Made by a program: the position numbers and the translations under genes. A DNA stretch of 64,000 nucleotides from the NCBI GenBank assembly GCA_900542005.1, contig UQLW01000013.1:1-64000 (forward strand), written 5' to 3'. The DNA comes from an uncultured Eubacteriales bacterium (GTDB taxonomy: Bacteria > Bacillota > Clostridia > Christensenellales > UMGS416). A model generated the notes under the pieces. It was not told the origin of the DNA, searched no databases, and saw only the letters and a list, made by a program, of their open reading frames with translations. This document shows, in pieces, positions 8,374 to 18,274 of the stretch (position 1 is the stretch's first letter; each line of letters opens with the position of its first letter).

Positions 8374-11300
8374 TCAGTCTTTCCGCAGCGCCTTATACAG
8401 TTCCTGCACCATAACGTCCTGAACGCGATCATAGAACTCCTGATCACTGAACAGCTTCTGGAAGGATTCGTTGTTGTCCAGGAAGCACTGTGTAACAATA
8501 GCTCTGAACTTATCTGGGAACAAAGACCGTACAAACATTTCAGTGCTGTTATCCTTGGCGTACTTTCTGAACTTCTTGACCTCGCTATCTTTCATAAACA
8601 TCTGATAGATGCCCTCAATGATGACTCGATCTCCATCCGTGAAGTCACCGCTGAAACGTTCATTCACCTTATCGATGATGCTCTGAAGGGTGTCCTTCTT
8701 CTTCGTAGGCGTCTTGGGAGCTATGCTGCCACCAGGAGTAAACACGGGTGGTTTCTCATCGAGCATGATTGCACCACTGAAGGTTTCCGTGAGGGATGCG
8801 TACTCCAATTTGATCTTATCATCAATGTCCACAAACTCCGTGCCGGGTCTCGGCAGCAGTTTTACGAGGTGCAGCGTGTACTGGTATTCGTTGAACAGAT
8901 CTTTGTCATGGAGCCGTACAAGCTGTGTGATATACGCATAAGCCTTGTTGAACTTACGGACATAGTCACGCACCACGAAGCGGTCATCCTCAGACAGCTC
9001 CATGTATCGTGCCACAACAGGCTTGAACATACCCGCCAATCTACCGAGCGCAGCTGCATCCTGTCCTTTGCCCATCTGCTTTGCCATGAACTTATTAAAG
9101 GCATCCACATCTTCATAGTTGTAGAGCATAAAGTCGCGGATCTTGTTTCTCAGATCGTAGACACGGTTCAGATCGGTGCTGCCCTCAAGGGTAGTAATCT
9201 CGTAGTACGGCAAGAAAGCACACTTGATGTCATCCTCGGTATTTTCAAAGTCCAGAACGAAGGTGCTGTTCTTGCCACGGGTGGTTCTGTTCAGGCGGGA
9301 GAGAGTCTGGACGGCGGTCACATCCCGGAGCTTCTTATCCACATACATGGAATGGAGGAGAGGCTCATCAAAGCCGGTCTGGTACTTGTTGGCAACAACA
9401 AGGATATTATATTGGTTGCTGTGGAACGCCTTACGGAACTTCTTGTCGGTGGTGATGAACTTGCCGTTCTCGTCCAGGTTCATGGTAGCCTCGGTGAAAG
9501 GCTTCTCGCTGGGGTAATCCTCCAGAGTCACTTCACCGGAGAATGCAATCATAACATCGGTGCCGGCGCACTGCTCGGCATGATCCGCAATATACTTTTT
9601 AATTGCAAGGTAATAGCGAACAGCATTGGCGCGGCTGTCTGCCACGACCATAGCCTTGCCCTTGCCACCGATCTGATAACGGCAGTTATCCAGGAAGTTC
9701 GCCATGATCATCTCAGTCTTTTGAGTAATGGTATATCCATGCTGCTTATAATACTTAAACAGCGCGCGGGATGCCGCACCCTCCACCAATTCCGGGTTGT
9801 CCTCGGATACACGGATCAGCTTGAAAGCCTCTCGGATGGTGGTATAGTGGGAAAGCACATCCAGAATGTAGCCTTCCTCAATGGCCTGCCGCATAGAGTA
9901 TACATGGAACGGAACCTTGATGGGTTCGCCCTCCGGGGTCTGTCCAACGACCGTACCAAAGGTTTCAAGTGTTTGTCCCTTAGGGGTAGCGGTAAATGCA
10001 AAGAAGGACTGGTTGTCGTGTCTGCCTTGACCGATGACGGCATTCACATATTCGTCGGTCAGATCCACTTCATCTTCTTCAATTCCTGCTTCCTCGGCAT
10101 ATTCCTTGATGGCAATGCCGATATCAATCAGGCTGCGACGCAATGCTCTGGCACTAAGTCCACTCTGCCCCTGGTGTGCCTCGTCGATGATGATAGCAAA
10201 CTTACGACCACGGAACTTCTCCATATCCTTCTGCGCAAAGAGGAACTTCTGAATGGTGCAGATGATAATGCGCTTCTTATCATTGATGGCTTCCGCAAGG
10301 CTGCGGGAGTTCTTTTTATCGTCAATGGCTTCCACCAGACCGACCTGATGCTCAAAGCTGTTGATGGTGTCCTGCAGCTGGCTGTCCAGCACCACGCGGT
10401 TGGTAACCACGATCACGGAATCAAACAGGCCATTATCCTGCGCATCGTGAACAGAAGCCAGCCGGTAGGCAATCCATGCAATGGAGTTGGACTTACCGGA
10501 GCCTGCGGAATGCTGGATTAGGTAATTTGTGCCGACGCCATTGCGCTTCACATCGGCGAGCACTTTTTTGACCACATCGTACTGATGATAGCGCGGGAAA
10601 ATCATTGTTTCCTTGGTGACCGTTTTGACTACGCCGTTCTGGATCACTTCTTCTTTTTCCTTCACAAAGGAAATGAAGCGGTGGATCAGGTCAAGCAGGC
10701 TGTCGCGCTGGAGGACTTCTTCCCACAGATAGCTTGTGGCGTACCCATTGGGGTTTACAGGGTTGCCAGCTCCGCCGGTGTTGCCAGCTCCGTTGCTGCC
10801 TTGATTGAAGGGTAGGAAGCGCGTTGCTCCGTCCTGCAGCTGGGTGGTCATCCATGCTTCATAGAGGTCCACAGCGAAGTAGACCAGGAAGCGGTGGTTC
10901 AAACGGAACGCAAACTCCTTGGAGCTGCGGTCGTTCCTGAACTGGTTGATGGCGCAGACACAGTCCTGCCCGGTCAACTGATTCTTCAGTTCCAGAGCCA
11001 CAATGGGGATGCCGTTCACAGACAGCACCATATCGATGGTGTTCGTGTTGGCTGTTGTATAGCGGAACTGACGGGTACAACCAAGGATATTTGCTTCGTA
11101 CCTCTCAACTGCCAATGGATTCAGCTCGGACTCCGGCTTGAAGAAGCAGACCTTCAGCTTGCAGCCCATGTCCTCAATGCCATTGCGGAGAACATACAGC
11201 AGGCCCTGGTTGGAGATGGTGGTCTCCAGACGGTGATACAGTTTGTCGGCGGCGTTGTCGCCATAGTACTTGATGTACTTGGCCCATTCCTTGGGCTGGG

Positions 11301-11475
11301 TCCTGGCGATGAACTCGCACAGCACATCCATGTAGATGCACTTTGCGATGTCGTGCTGACGGGCCTGCACCCAGTTACCGTCGGCGTCCTGACCATTGAA
11401 CTGGGTATAGCCGCCTGCGGGAGAAATCAGAAAGGATTCGATGTCCCGCTCAAAGCGCTTTTCGCTTTTATCCAT
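8374..11475 (-). CDS. hsdR: Type I restriction endonuclease subunit R
   Basis: A 1033-residue motor and nuclease subunit of a type I restriction-modification complex. The N-terminal PD-(D/E)xK nuclease is visible as Asp148 and Glu162-Leu-Lys164 (VALELKNQ). The SF2 translocase has Walker A AGSGKSN near 324-330 and the DEAH box IIIDEAHQG near 428-436. Later motifs are FAFTATPKG and QTLSRLNRTTRGK. A helical C-terminus should dock on HsdM. The ATG overlaps the hsdS stop by one base (TGATG), so translation is coupled. Length is normal and the frame intact. It cuts unmodified DNA after ATP-driven translocation. Confidence 0.95.
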   Translation of the reverse strand: MDKSEKRFERDIESFLISPAGGYTQFNGQDADGNWVQARQHDIAKCIYMDVLCEFIARTQPKEWAKYIKYYGDNAADKLYHRLETTISNQGLLYVLRNGIEDMGCKLKVCFFKPESELNPLAVERYEANILGCTRQFRYTTANTNTIDMVLSVNGIPIVALELKNQLTGQDCVCAINQFRNDRSSKEFAFRLNHRFLVYFAVDLYEAWMTTQLQDGATRFLPFNQGSNGAGNTGGAGNPVNPNGYATSYLWEEVLQRDSLLDLIHRFISFVKEKEEVIQNGVVKTVTKETMIFPRYHQYDVVKKVLADVKRNGVGTNYLIQHSAGSGKSNSIAWIAYRLASVHDAQDNGLFDSVIVVTNRVVLDSQLQDTINSFEHQVGLVEAIDDKKNSRSLAEAINDKKRIIICTIQKFLFAQKDMEKFRGRKFAIIIDEAHQGQSGLSARALRRSLIDIGIAIKEYAEEAGIEEDEVDLTDEYVNAVIGQGRHDNQSFFAFTATPKGQTLETFGTVVGQTPEGEPIKVPFHVYSMRQAIEEGYILDVLSHYTTIREAFKLIRVSEDNPELVEGAASRALFKYYKQHGYTITQKTEMIMANFLDNCRYQIGGKGKAMVVADSRANAVRYYLAIKKYIADHAEQCAGTDVMIAFSGEVTLEDYPSEKPFTEATMNLDENGKFITTDKKFRKAFHSNQYNILVVANKYQTGFDEPLLHSMYVDKKLRDVTAVQTLSRLNRTTRGKNSTFVLDFENTEDDIKCAFLPYYEITTLEGSTDLNRVYDLRNKIRDFMLYNYEDVDAFNKFMAKQMGKGQDAAALGRLAGMFKPVVARYMELSEDDRFVVRDYVRKFNKAYAYITQLVRLHDKDLFNEYQYTLHLVKLLPRPGTEFVDIDDKIKLEYASLTETFSGAIMLDEKPPVFTPGGSIAPKTPTKKKDTLQSIIDKVNERFSGDFTDGDRVIIEGIYQMFMKDSEVKKFRKYAKDNSTEMFVRSLFPDKFRAIVTQCFLDNNESFQKLFSDQEFYDRVQDVMVQELYKALRKD

Positions 11476-12803
11476 CAGGATACCTCCTTCTTGCCGGTGA
11501 CGTACTCATAGATGAGGGATTTCTTGTATTCGCTCAGCTTGTCGATTTTCTTCTGCTTGATGGAGATAAGCTGGTCAATCTGGACACACTTTACATCAAG
11601 ATATCCAACAATTCCTTCTTGCTCTTCAAGAGGCGGAACATATATTTTCGTCCTCGCTATATTTTCTATACCCAAGTTACCCTGATTTGCTGTGCCCGTT
11701 TCACTTAGGAATATGTAGTCCAGTATACGCTTCTCTTTCAGAACATAGTTGGCAAAGCACATATTGATTTTTTTACTCTTCCGTCTAAACAGTCCGACTC
11801 TCTGGTTGATGTATAGATTTTTGGTGCCTATATCTTCGGGCTTAACAAGCAAAGTGAAAAAATAATCACGCTTCCCTTTTGTACCAGTCATGGTAAACAG
11901 TATGTCAGCCGATTCGACTTTAGCTCCCTCTGCATCCTTTGCACAAGAATCATCAATGTATATCTGCTTGCTGTCAAGAATGAGGTGGTCATTCTTAACA
12001 TTACCGATTCGTAAAACCTGATGATTTGTTTCATCAATTGTGAACAATTCACTTTTGAAGGCATAGCCTCCCACATAAGAGAAAAGACGTCCTATTGAGA
12101 GTATCTCCCACCCTAAAGGAATATCCCCCAGATAGTCAATGCCACTGTCTACGAATTGAACATCAGAACGCAACCCCTTGGTGACAACCTCGGTGATCAG
12201 GCTCTGTTTGTAGGCTTTCAGCTTTTCAATCTGGGTCTGGACATTGGCAATTAGTGCATCAACTTTCACCATCTGAGCATCTATGAATTCTGCAATCGCT
12301 ACTTGGGTATGCTCATCAGGCCAAGGAATATAAAATGAGCCCATATCCGATGCGTTAAGAGCGCTTCGGACACCATTTCCACCCAAATTGTTGTACACGC
12401 AGTTGTAATACATACTCATCAGGAAATAGTATGCAAACTTTGAATACTGTCCGTCCGCCTTGGGAGCAAAACGGATATACGCAGGAGAAACCAGTCCTGT
12501 GTAGGGGGATAGCCCAACACGGCTTGTGCTCACATTTTGTAGATCGATCATCTTGAAAACAAAATTGTTTTCTCTGAGAATCTGATAGCCATCGAATGCT
12601 TTTGGCTGCAAGCCTTCCGAATCATCCTTTGGCCGTTTAATAACTCCATTGAGAGTTAATGCCAATCTTTCATATTCTTCAGAAGAAGCACCTGCCACCT
12701 CTTTTACATTTTTCCATTTGTCTTTGAATCGGATTAGGGACCAATCAACAGGGATTTCGTCAATCCACTCAACCCCACTATCTTTCATCTCACGCATTGC
12801 CAA
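11475..12803 (-). CDS. hsdS: Type I restriction-modification specificity subunit S
   Basis: A 442-residue DNA-recognition subunit with two target recognition domains. TRD1 spans about 1-170 and ends in SFYIPWPDEHTQVAIAEFID. It is followed by a helical spacer (KVDALIANVQTQIEKLKAY). TRD2 spans about 205-385 and ends in IYVPPLEEQEGIVGYLD, followed by a second helical spacer near the C-terminus. These repeats are the hallmark of HsdS and define a split recognition sequence. It overlaps hsdM by 14 bp and hsdR by 1 bp. Base composition is more AT-rich than in hsdM and hsdR, as is common for fast-swapping specificity genes. Both halves look intact. Confidence 0.94.
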   Translation of the reverse strand: MAMREMKDSGVEWIDEIPVDWSLIRFKDKWKNVKEVAGASSEEYERLALTLNGVIKRPKDDSEGLQPKAFDGYQILRENNFVFKMIDLQNVSTSRVGLSPYTGLVSPAYIRFAPKADGQYSKFAYYFLMSMYYNCVYNNLGGNGVRSALNASDMGSFYIPWPDEHTQVAIAEFIDAQMVKVDALIANVQTQIEKLKAYKQSLITEVVTKGLRSDVQFVDSGIDYLGDIPLGWEILSIGRLFSYVGGYAFKSELFTIDETNHQVLRIGNVKNDHLILDSKQIYIDDSCAKDAEGAKVESADILFTMTGTKGKRDYFFTLLVKPEDIGTKNLYINQRVGLFRRKSKKINMCFANYVLKEKRILDYIFLSETGTANQGNLGIENIARTKIYVPPLEEQEGIVGYLDVKCVQIDQLISIKQKKIDKLSEYKKSLIYEYVTGKKEVS

Positions 12804-14568
12804 ACAACTCCTTCATCAGCGCCGTTTCCTCTTCTTCCAGAGCCTTGATCTCCTCAAAAATCTCCGCGGAAGGGGTGGGCGGGGCGAATTTGTAGAACAG
12901 GCGGGTGAAGGGCACCTCGTAGCCCACCTTGTCCTTTGTGTGGTCGATGTAGGCCAACGGGTTATAGGGCAGCACATTCTTCTGCATATAGGCATCCATG
13001 TCTTCAGATAGGGGGATGATCTCGCTGTCGGATGCCCCCTTCACCGGCTGAACCTTGCCCTTCTTCAGGAGGGGCTTGCCTTCCTTGTCAGCCTGCGCGG
13101 TTTCCACGCACACCTTGGTAAAGCCAAAGAAGCTGTTGTCGAACACTTTAGATTCCACTACAAGGCCGTTCTCTTCGTAAGTCTCGTCGCCAAACGCCTC
13201 ATAGGCGCGGACGATGAGGCTGATGCAGTCGTCATCCAGATCCACGCGCTTGGAGCCGATGTTCTTGCGGCGCTTCACAAAGCACTTGCTCGCATCGATC
13301 AGCTGCACCTTGCCAGCGCGGTGCATGAGCTTGCCCTTGGTCAGCACCCAAATGTAGGTGGAGATGCCGGTGTTGTAGAACAGGTCGGTAGGCAGCTGAA
13401 TGATGGCTTCCACCAAATCGCCCTCGATGACATACCGGCGGATCTCGGATGCACCGGAACCGGCGTCCCCCGTGAACAGGGAGGAGCCGTTCTGAATGAT
13501 CGCCATTCTGCCGGAGCCTTCCTTCAGCTTCTTCACGCCGTTGAGCATGAACAGCATCTGACCATCGGAGATGGCAGGCAGACCGGGGCCGAAACGACCG
13601 TCAAAGCCCTTCTTGGCTTCTGCCTCAACCTGGACTTTTTCACGCTTCCAGTCGATACCGAAGGGCGGATTGGAGATAATATAGTCAAATTCATAGCCGC
13701 TGAAGGCATCATCGGAGAGGGTGTCGCCATACTTCATGCCGGATGCGTTACCGCCCTTGATGAGCATATCAGCCTTGGCAATAGCGTAGGTTTCGGGGTT
13801 GAACTCCTGACCAAAGCAGGTCAGCGCAGCATCCTCGCTGATTTCCTGCAGGCGCTCGGTCAGACAGCCGAGCATCTGGGAAGTACCCATTGCCATATCG
13901 TAAGCGGTCTTGGTGCAGCCCTCTGCCATGATTTCAGCCTTTTCAGGCGCAACCAGCAGCTCGGTCATCAGATAAATGATGTCGCGGCTGGTGAAGTGAG
14001 CACCGGCCTGCTCGTCATAAGACTCGGAGAACTTCCGAATGAGTTCTTCAAAGATATAGCCCATGTCAGCGGAGGTGATCTTCTCCGGGGACATATCGGC
14101 TTTGGTAGAGTTGAACTCCTGCAGGGTCACGAACAGGACGCCGCCCTTGACCATCAGCTTGACGGTGTTGGCAAAGTCGAAGTTATCAATGATGTCCTTA
14201 ATGTTGGAGGAGAAACCCTGCAGATAGGCTTCAAAGTTGATTTCCACGCCATCGGGGTCAGCGATCAGCTTGGCAAAGTCATAGTTGCTGGTGTTGTAGA
14301 AGTCATAGCCGGAGATACGGCACAGGATGCCGTCACGGATCGTACCCTCGACCTTCTGAACATCCAGTTTCTTCGCCATCTCAACAACAGCAGCCTTGGT
14401 AGGTTTCAGTGCATCATCAAAACGCTTCAGCACGGTCATAGGCAGAATGACCTTGCCATACTCATGGGGCTTGAACAGGCCCACCAGATGGGTGGCAATT
14501 TCCCAGATCAGATTGGCTTTCGCCTGTATATTTGCATTTGTCTGCTTTTGCAGTTCATTCATAGACAT
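12790..14568 (-). CDS. hsdM: Type I restriction-modification DNA methyltransferase subunit M
   Basis: A 592-residue adenine methyltransferase. An N-terminal helical domain (about 1-160) is followed by the methylase core with the catalytic NPPFG (300-304). The SAM-binding motif I reads YDMAMGTSQML (223-233) instead of the usual D-x-x-C-G-T-G-G-x-L, which is discussed as a finding. TSRDIIYLMTELL is the expected approach to motif I. It is the first gene of the hsdMSR operon, with GGAGG ten bases before the ATG. Together with HsdS it methylates and protects host DNA. Confidence 0.94.
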   Translation of the reverse strand: MSMNELQKQTNANIQAKANLIWEIATHLVGLFKPHEYGKVILPMTVLKRFDDALKPTKAAVVEMAKKLDVQKVEGTIRDGILCRISGYDFYNTSNYDFAKLIADPDGVEINFEAYLQGFSSNIKDIIDNFDFANTVKLMVKGGVLFVTLQEFNSTKADMSPEKITSADMGYIFEELIRKFSESYDEQAGAHFTSRDIIYLMTELLVAPEKAEIMAEGCTKTAYDMAMGTSQMLGCLTERLQEISEDAALTCFGQEFNPETYAIAKADMLIKGGNASGMKYGDTLSDDAFSGYEFDYIISNPPFGIDWKREKVQVEAEAKKGFDGRFGPGLPAISDGQMLFMLNGVKKLKEGSGRMAIIQNGSSLFTGDAGSGASEIRRYVIEGDLVEAIIQLPTDLFYNTGISTYIWVLTKGKLMHRAGKVQLIDASKCFVKRRKNIGSKRVDLDDDCISLIVRAYEAFGDETYEENGLVVESKVFDNSFFGFTKVCVETAQADKEGKPLLKKGKVQPVKGASDSEIIPLSEDMDAYMQKNVLPYNPLAYIDHTKDKVGYEVPFTRLFYKFAPPTPSAEIFEEIKALEEEETALMKELFGNA

Positions 14569-14869
14569 AACGGATTAGCCTCCAAATTGCATTTTTCCAT
14601 GATACATTCTACAGATGGATATGTCCCATAAAACGGACTCATCCTGCATCTTTGCGCACAACTTCCACGATATCACCGATATCGCAATCAAGAACCTCGC
14701 AGATCCGAACTAGGGCGTATCTGAAAAGTGAAGCAACTTCGTTATTTTAACAAAAGGGAGATAGAAGCCACATATACGAACGCTAAAAACGAAGTGGCGA
14801 GTTTATCATACGCTCTGGTAGAATTCTCCATCTGTTTATATTGTTTATTACCTGTACCTCGTCCCTCGT
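14569..14869. other. Right edge of the genomic island
   Basis: This 301-bp stretch holds the hsdM leader, a truncated XRE regulator (14639-14713) and about 150 bp of AT-rich sequence with no gene. From 14870 onward, base composition is uniformly G+C-rich chromosome. The junction therefore lies between about 14714 and 14870. No att-type repeat can be paired because the other end is outside the window. Confidence 0.6.
14639..14713 (-). pseudogene. C-terminal remnant of an XRE-family regulator
   Basis: The minus frame reads LVRICEVLDCDIGDIVEVVR plus four residues and a stop. This is the typical end of a short Cro/CI-type HTH protein (RIC-x-L-x-C-D-I-G-D-I). The N-terminal DNA-binding part is absent. 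Such regulators are common near restriction systems and on integrative elements. Confidence 0.65.
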
Positions 14870-16621
14870 TCATCGCCCTTTGCGGAGAATGCAGACACCG
14901 TCCTGGACCTGGGCGAAGATTTCATAGCCCTGCTGTTGGTGCTGGACGATTAACGCCTGGGCGGTGGTGGCTTGGCCGTTCACCTCGGTGACGCGGCCCG
15001 GGCGGGTATCGATTACCAGGTATTCGGCGTCGTGGGAAGAGGGATACATGTAGATTTCATCCCGCTGGGAGAGCTGAGGCAGCAGATAGGTGGTGGAGAT
15101 GACCGAGGCATCGTCGGGGATCCGGGCCAAAGCGCTGTCGATCTGCTGGTGCAGCTCACGGTTGGCCAGGTACTGATTCAAAACGCCGGAGCGCTGAAAG
15201 GTAAGGCCCAGATGGAAAAAGAGGGAGGCCAGCGCCATGGATAGGGCTGCGGTACGGCGCCAGCGGCAGGGGAGGCCGGAAAGGTTTTCCAGGGTTAGGT
15301 AGATGAGCAGCGCCATAGAGCCAAAGACATACTGAAAATAAATGGAATGCTGATAGGTATAGTTGCTCATCAGGTTGACCAGCACAAAGGGGATCCACAG
15401 CGCCAGCTGGCCGGGACGGCGCAGCATAAAGGGGAGAAAGGCCAGCGGGACCAGCATACTCAACGCAAAGATCAGCTTTTCCTGGGTGAATACCTGACTA
15501 ATCAGATAGGCCGGATCGACCAGGAGGGTATGAAATACGCTGAGCAGGCCCAGAGAGTCGTGGCTGATGAAGTTATCATAGCGGTTAGTCATCACGCCAT
15601 GGCCCTGAGCCTTCAGGATGAGCAGCGCAAGCGCAAAATAGCCGACAGATCCGGCCAGCAGGGCGCCGCCCCGTTTCAGCTGGCGCTTATCCAGGAGCCA
15701 GTAAAGCCCGACGCAGGCCACATAGACGGCGGCATCCTCCTTCACAAAAAGCGTGGCCAGGGCGATAATCCCGACCAGCCAAGCACGCTTCTGGGCTGAG
15801 AGGGCCCACAGCAGCCAGAGCAGTAGCGGCGCCAGCATGAAGTTTTCATGGATATCATAGAAGCAGCCGCCCATCAGCGCTGGGGAGAGGCAATAGGCTG
15901 CGCCGATGCACAGGGTCACAGCGGGCGAGCAGCCCTTAAGCCGGCAGAGCTTATAGAGCGGCAGAATGCCGGAGGCCAGCAGCACCGCCTGCAGCAGCTG
16001 AAGCGTTATCGGGCTGGGGGCCAGCCAATAGAAGGGTAGAAGCAGATAGTAGGCAGGAGAAAGATGGATGGCAAAATGGGAAAGCGCCATGTCCCGCTCG
16101 CAGGTGGTGACAGGCGTCAGGCGCGTTTTCATGGAATGGAACATCTGCGCGAAGATGCCGAAGTCATAGGTGGAGGTCACATGGGTCAGATAGCGTCCAA
16201 CCGTCACGATGCTGATAAAAACAGCTGAATAGCAGGCAAGGAGGGCGAGAATCCACCGGACCTGCGTGAAGGTAAGCTGCGCGGAGAGTGAAAAGGGGCG
16301 CCTGGCCAGATAACAGACGGCTAGCACGCAGGCAAGAGTGAGCCCCAGCAGAAAATAGAATTCCTGATGAAGAAGCAGCAGGCAGCAGCCGTATCCGGCC
16401 AGCGCGGTCATCAGCACAGAACGGTCCGTATCCAGGCGGGGAGGCAGCAGGTATCGCGCCAGGGAGAGCAGCAGGAAAAAGAGCGCGGCCAGCATAAGGA
16501 AGACCATGAGGCTGGAGCTCCGGCTGAAATCCAGGCGGGTAAAGCTTTCGCCGGTAATGGCCAATTGCAGCAGCGCGGCCAGCAGCCAGCTGGCAGACAG
16601 GCGGTAGATGATCTTTTCCAT
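14870..16621 (-). CDS. DUF2079 polytopic membrane protein
   Basis: 583 residues with about twelve hydrophobic segments and a soluble C-terminal domain of about 90 residues. The conserved STYDFGIFAQMFHSM near residue 150 and the later DIHENFMLAPLLL and FVKEDAAVYV segments mark the DUF2079 family, which resembles GT-C glycosyltransferases and O-mannosyl-type enzymes. The substrate is unknown. It starts 3 bp after blaR1 ends, so it is the distal gene of the BlaI-controlled operon. It is also the first chromosomal gene next to the island. Confidence 0.85.
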   Translation of the reverse strand: MEKIIYRLSASWLLAALLQLAITGESFTRLDFSRSSSLMVFLMLAALFFLLLSLARYLLPPRLDTDRSVLMTALAGYGCCLLLLHQEFYFLLGLTLACVLAVCYLARRPFSLSAQLTFTQVRWILALLACYSAVFISIVTVGRYLTHVTSTYDFGIFAQMFHSMKTRLTPVTTCERDMALSHFAIHLSPAYYLLLPFYWLAPSPITLQLLQAVLLASGILPLYKLCRLKGCSPAVTLCIGAAYCLSPALMGGCFYDIHENFMLAPLLLWLLWALSAQKRAWLVGIIALATLFVKEDAAVYVACVGLYWLLDKRQLKRGGALLAGSVGYFALALLILKAQGHGVMTNRYDNFISHDSLGLLSVFHTLLVDPAYLISQVFTQEKLIFALSMLVPLAFLPFMLRRPGQLALWIPFVLVNLMSNYTYQHSIYFQYVFGSMALLIYLTLENLSGLPCRWRRTAALSMALASLFFHLGLTFQRSGVLNQYLANRELHQQIDSALARIPDDASVISTTYLLPQLSQRDEIYMYPSSHDAEYLVIDTRPGRVTEVNGQATTAQALIVQHQQQGYEIFAQVQDGVCILRKGR

Positions 16622-16624
16622 GGC

Positions 16625-18274
16625 TTACTCCCATGAGCCGTCATCGATCACCGTGGTACCGGCGAAGGATTCGGCAGCTTTCGTCGTGGTGGTGCGATAC
16701 GAGCCTTCTGTATTCAGCTGAACGGCGCCGGAATGCAGCGTGATCTGCTGGCCAGAGGGGTTGGCGACAAGGAAGGCATAGACGCCATCCTCCGGCACGG
16801 TGAAGCGGCAGACCCCCGAGGAAACGGAACCGCTGAAAAACACCCCCAAGCGCCCGCCGTCGCGGCTGTAGCCCAGCTCCACCGGCACGTCGCTGGACAT
16901 GTTCAGAGACAGGGAGACCACGTCACCGGCTTGCAGCATCCAGCCGTCGGGCGTGATGCCGCCGGCAGGAAGCAGCGCCACAGCGGAATAGGCCTTCAGG
17001 CCCAAAGCGGGTATGGCATAGGCTTCGGCTTCACTGCCAGAGGATGGCAGCGGCAGGCCCGCAGCAGACCCAAATGCCGGGGAAAACTGGCCTGCAACGG
17101 TGGTGGTGGGCAGGGGCGCCGGCTCTCCGGCCTGATGCGCCGGATCCTCCGGGTGGAGCACGGATGTAGCGTACGTTTGGGAGTGGAAGACCACGGTGGT
17201 AGCGTCCAGCGCTTCATCCCGGCGGCCCGAAGGGGAGAGAAGGTAAAAATTCAGATTGGATGGGTCGAAATAGGCGGGGTCATAGTCATCGGTGCTGGCG
17301 TATTGGGGCGTGGAGAGCGCCGAGGCCTGCCCCAGCAGCGCGCCGGAAAAGAGCAGGACTGCGGCTATGCACGCGACCACCGCCAGGCCCTCGCGCCGGG
17401 GCTGCCCATCGAAAAGGTGGCCAAGCCGGCGTTTCAAAGCCTGCTTTCCGCCGCCCATGCGGAGCGCCGCCACAGGATCGCGGCCTCGGCCGGCCTCGGC
17501 GGCCTTCAGCAGCGAATAGCCATAGCGGGCGCGGAAGCGGGCGTCCTGCCGCTCGACAACCCGGCTATCGCAGGCCAGCTCCAGATCGCTGCGGGCCAGG
17601 CGGGCCATAACGTGTACCAGCGGATTGAACCAATGCAGGCCCTGTACACAGAGCAGCAGCCGCTTATACCACAGGTCATGGTGCTTCAAATGGGAGAGCT
17701 CATGGGCAAAAACCAGCTCCAGATCCCCGGGCTCCATCTGCTCGGAGGGGATCAGCACAGTAGGGCGGAACAGCCCCTGCAGGGCTGGCCCCGGCAGCAG
17801 GGGGCAGACCATCAGCCTGACGGGACGCCGGAGGGATAGACGGGCTCGCTCCTGACCGAAGAGGGTAAGCGTCTGCTTCTCCCGGGCAGGGCGCGACCAG
17901 CGCCGCAGCCTGCGTTGAAAGAGCAGCCCGTTTATCGCGTAATACCCGCCAAAGAGGCCGGCTCCGGACAGGTAGACAGGGACAACCCAGCGCCTCCAGC
18001 CGGCGCCCTGCGCCTCGGTCGGCGCTGGGGCGGCCGCAGGCGCCTGCGTTTCAGCCGCCGTCAGCTCCACCTGGGTTTGGGCACTGGCCGCCTCCAGCAC
18101 CAGCGGCGCCTGGGGCCAGGCAGCGGCATAGGGGACGAGCAGGCGAAGCGCCAGAAGCAGCCAGACCCAATACCACCAGCGCACGCCAACCGCCCGGGAA
18201 AGCCAGGGCGAGAGCGCCGCGACCAGGGCGAAGGCCAACGAGAAGGCCAGGGATGCCTGGATCAAAGCAACCAA
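16625..18274 (-). CDS. BlaR1-type M56 antirepressor metallopeptidase
   Basis: 549 residues. An N-terminal membrane domain (segments near 5-25, 32-50 and 98-117) carries the cytoplasmic gluzincin motif HELSH (191-195) with a downstream Glu near 232 (DLELACDSRVV). A fourth membrane segment (about 296-315) leads to an extracellular domain of about 230 residues. The protease should cleave BlaI when the sensor is triggered. The extracellular part has no SxxK, SxN or KTG penicillin-binding motifs. It looks like a beta-sandwich (GDVVSLSLNMSSDVPVELGY), so the ligand is probably not a beta-lactam. It overlaps blaI by 13 bp. Confidence 0.85.
   Translation of the reverse strand: MVALIQASLAFSLAFALVAALSPWLSRAVGVRWWYWVWLLLALRLLVPYAAAWPQAPLVLEAASAQTQVELTAAETQAPAAAPAPTEAQGAGWRRWVVPVYLSGAGLFGGYYAINGLLFQRRLRRWSRPAREKQTLTLFGQERARLSLRRPVRLMVCPLLPGPALQGLFRPTVLIPSEQMEPGDLELVFAHELSHLKHHDLWYKRLLLCVQGLHWFNPLVHVMARLARSDLELACDSRVVERQDARFRARYGYSLLKAAEAGRGRDPVAALRMGGGKQALKRRLGHLFDGQPRREGLAVVACIAAVLLFSGALLGQASALSTPQYASTDDYDPAYFDPSNLNFYLLSPSGRRDEALDATTVVFHSQTYATSVLHPEDPAHQAGEPAPLPTTTVAGQFSPAFGSAAGLPLPSSGSEAEAYAIPALGLKAYSAVALLPAGGITPDGWMLQAGDVVSLSLNMSSDVPVELGYSRDGGRLGVFFSGSVSSGVCRFTVPEDGVYAFLVANPSGQQITLHSGAVQLNTEGSYRTTTTKAAESFAGTTVIDDGSWE

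Noticed and set aside
8869..10521. A 550-codon plus-strand frame inside hsdR, and similar ones at 13321-14631 and 16733-17839
   Set aside because: These are antisense to hsdR, hsdM and blaR1, whose motifs are complete; they show no domain.
16625..18274. BlaR1 considered as evidence of beta-lactam resistance
   Set aside because: No beta-lactamase or penicillin-binding sensor motifs accompany it.
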